DNA of 64,000 nt from JAJECS01 sp965219705 (GTDB taxonomy: Bacteria; Chloroflexota; UBA11872). The notes below the pieces were generated by a model. That model searched no databases. It worked only from the letters and a program-made list of their open reading frames with translations, and was not told where the DNA came from. The position numbers and the translations under genes were made by a program. The stretch spans positions 2,294,001 to 2,358,000 of the forward strand of contig OZ244789.1 of assembly GCA_965219705.1 (NCBI GenBank), in the 5' to 3' direction. Positions within the stretch are counted from its first letter, which is position 1, and each line of letters starts with the position of its first letter. Below are positions 61,909-64,000 of the stretch, in pieces.

Positions 61909-62990
61909 TTCGGGCGGACATCAGGACGTCGGTCGGAAGCTTCGAACTCGCAGTCGACCTGACGGTGGACCGCGAGATCACCGTGCTCTACGGGCACTCC
62001 GGTGCCGGCAAGACGCTGACGCTCGAGGCCATCGCCGGGCTCCTCACGCCCCGCGAAGGCCGGATCGAGTTGCACGACCAGGTCGTATTCGACAGCGCGT
62101 CGGGTATCAACGTGCCGCCGCAGCGGCGCAATCTGGGCTATCTGGTGCAAAGCTATGCGCTATTCCCGCATTTGACCGTTGCGCAGAACATTGCCTATGG
62201 CATTGGCTACTTGAGCCGCGCCGAGCGCCGCGGGCGCGTCGAGGAAATCGCGGGCATGTTCGGCCTGCAAGACCTGCTGGACCGCCGCCCCGCGCGCATC
62301 TCGGGTGGCCAGGCGCAGCGTGTGGCCCTCGCCCGCGCGCTCGTGCGTCAGCCGCGGGTGCTGCTCCTGGACGAGCCGTTCGCGGCGGTCGACTCGAGCA
62401 TTCGCCGGACCCTCCGCCGTGAGCTCCGGCAGCTCGCCCAACGCCTGGACCTCAGCGTGGTCATGGTCACGCATGACCTCACCGAGGCCTACAACGTGGG
62501 AGACCGGCTGGCGGTCATCGATCGTGGTCGCGTGCTCCAGGCGGGACCTCGCAACGACGTGTTTCACCGCCCCGCGACGGCGCGCGCCGCCGAGCTGCTC
62601 GGCGTGCAAAACATCGTGCCCGGGCGGATCGTGGGCGGCGACGGCGACCACGTCCACGTCGCGACGGCGTTGGGCATGGTGGCGGCACAGGCGGAGTCTC
62701 GCCCCGCGATGGACCACGTCCAGCTAGCTATTCGCGCCGAGCAGATCATCCTCGAGCGGCCCGACCGTCCCTCAATCAATCGCAAGAATCGCTTCCGCGT
62801 CACCATCATCGACGAGGCCGCCTTCGGCTTCTCGCACACGCTGGTCGTGCGGGTCGACGACGCCGCGCCGGCTGCACCGAACCTCGAAATCGACGTCCCG
62901 GCGCATCCCTACCAGGTGCTCGACGTCCCCGCGCGCCGCGACTGGCGCATCCATATTCCGCCCGAAGCCGTGCACGTCATCGCCGAGTAG
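61905..62990 (+). CDS. modC: Molybdate ABC transporter ATP-binding protein
   Basis: This 361-residue ATPase starts at GTG 61905, which shares the TG of ModB's TGA. It has Walker A GHSGAGKT (about 29-36), Q-loop LVQSYALFPHLTV, signature RISGGQAQRVALARAL (about 132) and Walker B VLLLDEPFAAVDSSIR. The C-terminal part carries a MOP/TOBE-like molybdate-binding segment (HVQLAIRAEQIILERPDRPS). It is coupled with ModA and ModB, so molybdate import energised here feeds molybdenum-cofactor enzymes. Confidence 0.9.
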   Translation: MIRADIRTSVGSFELAVDLTVDREITVLYGHSGAGKTLTLEAIAGLLTPREGRIELHDQVVFDSASGINVPPQRRNLGYLVQSYALFPHLTVAQNIAYGIGYLSRAERRGRVEEIAGMFGLQDLLDRRPARISGGQAQRVALARALVRQPRVLLLDEPFAAVDSSIRRTLRRELRQLAQRLDLSVVMVTHDLTEAYNVGDRLAVIDRGRVLQAGPRNDVFHRPATARAAELLGVQNIVPGRIVGGDGDHVHVATALGMVAAQAESRPAMDHVQLAIRAEQIILERPDRPSINRKNRFRVTIIDEAAFGFSHTLVVRVDDAAPAAPNLEIDVPAHPYQVLDVPARRDWRIHIPPEAVHVIAE

Positions 62991-63068
62991 CTCTGTGCGG
63001 ATGTAATGGTGGAACCGGCAGTGGCCCGATGATACCGTACAAAAGGCGAACGACAGGTAGGAAGGTAC

Positions 63069-63968
63069 GTGGACGAGTTCTCGCATCTCTATGAGGCCAG
63101 CGGCGATGGCCTGCCGGTCTCGGACTACCGACAGCACACGTTGCAGAAACTTGGGACTGTGCGCTACTACCTCGAAGCATTAGATGCTGCGTGCAAGCGC
63201 GCCAAGCCCTTCGGGGGATGGGCGTTTGTGGACACGTTTGCCGGACCAGGCCTCGTGCAAGTTCGGGACACCCAGCGGTACTTCGAAGGATCAGCCTTGA
63301 TCGGGCTTCGAAGTGGGGCCTCCGTCGTCCACGCCGTTGAATTGCAGGAGGCCAGAGTCAGTGCCCTGAGGCAGCGTGCGAAGGATCGCGGCCTCGGTGC
63401 GGCTCTTCGGACGCATGTGGGGGACGCCAACTCGATCGCCCCGGACATCATCGCCAAGATTCCACCATTGACGCCAGTGTTCGTACTGCAGGACCCCGAG
63501 GGCATGGAGCTCAAATGGTCCAATGTCAAGGCTGTTGCGAGGGCCAACAGTGGGCGGCGCAGACGAAAGCCCGAGCAGCTCATTAACTTCAGCGATGGGG
63601 TCCTGAGGCTGTTCTGGACGAGTCAAGCACTCACGCCAGAAATGGAAGACACCCTTAACGGCTACTTTGGGAGTTCTGCTTGGCGCGATATCGTCGACGA
63701 TCGAGGCGCAGGTCGCTTGGAGTCAGGACAGTCAATTAGAGCAGCGGTGAACCTCTACAAGCGCCGACTACGGGATGACGCCGGGTATTCGTACGTGATC
63801 GATTGTGAGATTCGTCGCGACCAAGTGACGCGTGGTCAGCGTGCCTATCATCTGGTCTTTGCTAGCGACCACGACGCCGCTCCCCGAATCATGAGAGACG
63901 CCTTTGCGAAGGTGCATGTCGGCCAGAGTGTGTTCACTGGCATGCGGCAGGCGAATCTCGATGAGTAG
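63069..63968 (+). CDS. tcmP: Three-Cys-motif partner protein TcmP
   Basis: This 299-residue protein starts at GTG 63069 with AGGAAGG 5 nt upstream. The opening YRQHTLQKLGTVRYYLEALD and GWAFVDTFAGPGLVQVRDTQ, where DTFAGPG is a methyltransferase-like nucleotide-binding loop, mark the TcmP family. VFVLQDPEGMELKWSNVKAV resembles the acidic DPP-like motif. TcmP genes sit beside three-Cys-motif (DUF5131/gp37) genes in phages and genomic islands; the pair's role is not established. The stop overlaps by 8 nt the start of exactly such a gene, supporting a functional pair. Confidence 0.85.
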   Translation: MDEFSHLYEASGDGLPVSDYRQHTLQKLGTVRYYLEALDAACKRAKPFGGWAFVDTFAGPGLVQVRDTQRYFEGSALIGLRSGASVVHAVELQEARVSALRQRAKDRGLGAALRTHVGDANSIAPDIIAKIPPLTPVFVLQDPEGMELKWSNVKAVARANSGRRRRKPEQLINFSDGVLRLFWTSQALTPEMEDTLNGYFGSSAWRDIVDDRGAGRLESGQSIRAAVNLYKRRLRDDAGYSYVIDCEIRRDQVTRGQRAYHLVFASDHDAAPRIMRDAFAKVHVGQSVFTGMRQANLDE

Positions 63969-64000
63969 CGCAAGCCGCATTGAGTGGACTGATTCGACTT
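63961..64000 (+). CDS. DUF5131 (gp37-like, three-Cys-motif) protein, truncated by window
   Basis: The frame from the ATG at 63961 reads MSSASRIEWTDST before the window ends. S-x-IEWTD-x-T is the invariant beginning of DUF5131/phage Gp37 proteins, which continue with a WNP...C-x3-SPGC-x2-CYA cysteine motif and are distantly related to radical-SAM-like proteins. It overlaps TcmP by 8 nt in another frame. The remaining ~250 residues, including the cysteines, are outside the window. Confidence 0.75.
   Translation, partial: MSSASRIEWTDST

Noticed and set aside
1..64000. CRISPR array
   Set aside because: No regularly spaced identical repeats with spacers were seen anywhere in the window.

Overview
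The window is high-GC DNA from a bacterium that looks like a member of the Chloroflexota, probably a marine or host-associated lineage. The best clue is the sugar-binding lipoprotein at 17130-18524. After its Tat/lipobox signal it carries a repeated Val-Glu-Lys-Val-Val type spacer, which is common in Chloroflexota binding proteins. Phytanoyl-CoA-type dioxygenases, a TauD-type dioxygenase, a BNR sialidase-like protein and large modular secreted enzymes fit that lifestyle. The taxonomic call is inference; no rRNA or other marker gene is present.

Bases 1-14315 form an accessory island. It holds a type II toxin-antitoxin pair with a palindromic operator, an IS481-type and an IS110-type transposase, and a complete tyrosine recombinase. 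It also holds a secreted HNH/Excalibur nuclease, a broken HTH gene and a twice-frameshifted IS1-like transposase. A compact cassette at 8.86-11.0 kb encodes an unknown protein, an XRE-ImmA metallopeptidase and a stand-alone HNH-endonuclease N-terminal module, joined by TGATG stop/start overlaps. A Ser/Thr kinase of clearly lower GC follows, then two small genes. An intact IS5-family element with a CTAG target duplication closes the island and has replaced the last codons of the first backbone gene.

Bases 14.3-37 kb are metabolic backbone. They contain an alpha-glucoside-type sugar ABC operon (binding protein, two permeases, SMP-30 lactonase; no ATPase), an Eis-like acetyltransferase, an FucU mutarotase whose 3' end is duplicated nearby, and a sugar isomerase-like TIM barrel. 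Next come an APH-type kinase, an ABC exporter, and a 1585-residue subtilisin/kexin-like protease preceded in its operon by a lipobox-less membrane protein whose end resembles a protease propeptide. A run of minus-strand genes follows (TauD, sialidase, methyltransferase, PhyH, GrpB, PhyH), then a lipoprotein cyclophilin.

Bases 37-63 kb contain tRNA-Phe(GAA), a cytochrome c-glucose/sorbosone dehydrogenase fusion, tRNA-Val(UAC), a prohibitin-like protein, a Tat-exported glycoside hydrolase, a ferredoxin and glycogen phosphorylase. They also hold an iron-type ABC ATPase with a DtxR-family regulator behind a 19-bp palindrome, an MDR dehydrogenase, an SLC13/TrkA-C permease, a frameshifted sarcosine-oxidase-like gene, an MBL hydrolase and a large thiamine-diphosphate enzyme. 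A double-NUDIX protein, TrpS, SthA and a ModABC molybdate operon complete the stretch. A dispersed palindromic repeat occurs at 37.5 kb and 58.4-58.6 kb.

The right edge opens another accessory block. A TcmP-family gene overlaps by 8 nt the first 13 codons of a DUF5131 (gp37/three-Cys-motif) gene cut off by the window end. This pair and the 8.86-12.5 kb cassette are the best candidates for under-described systems.
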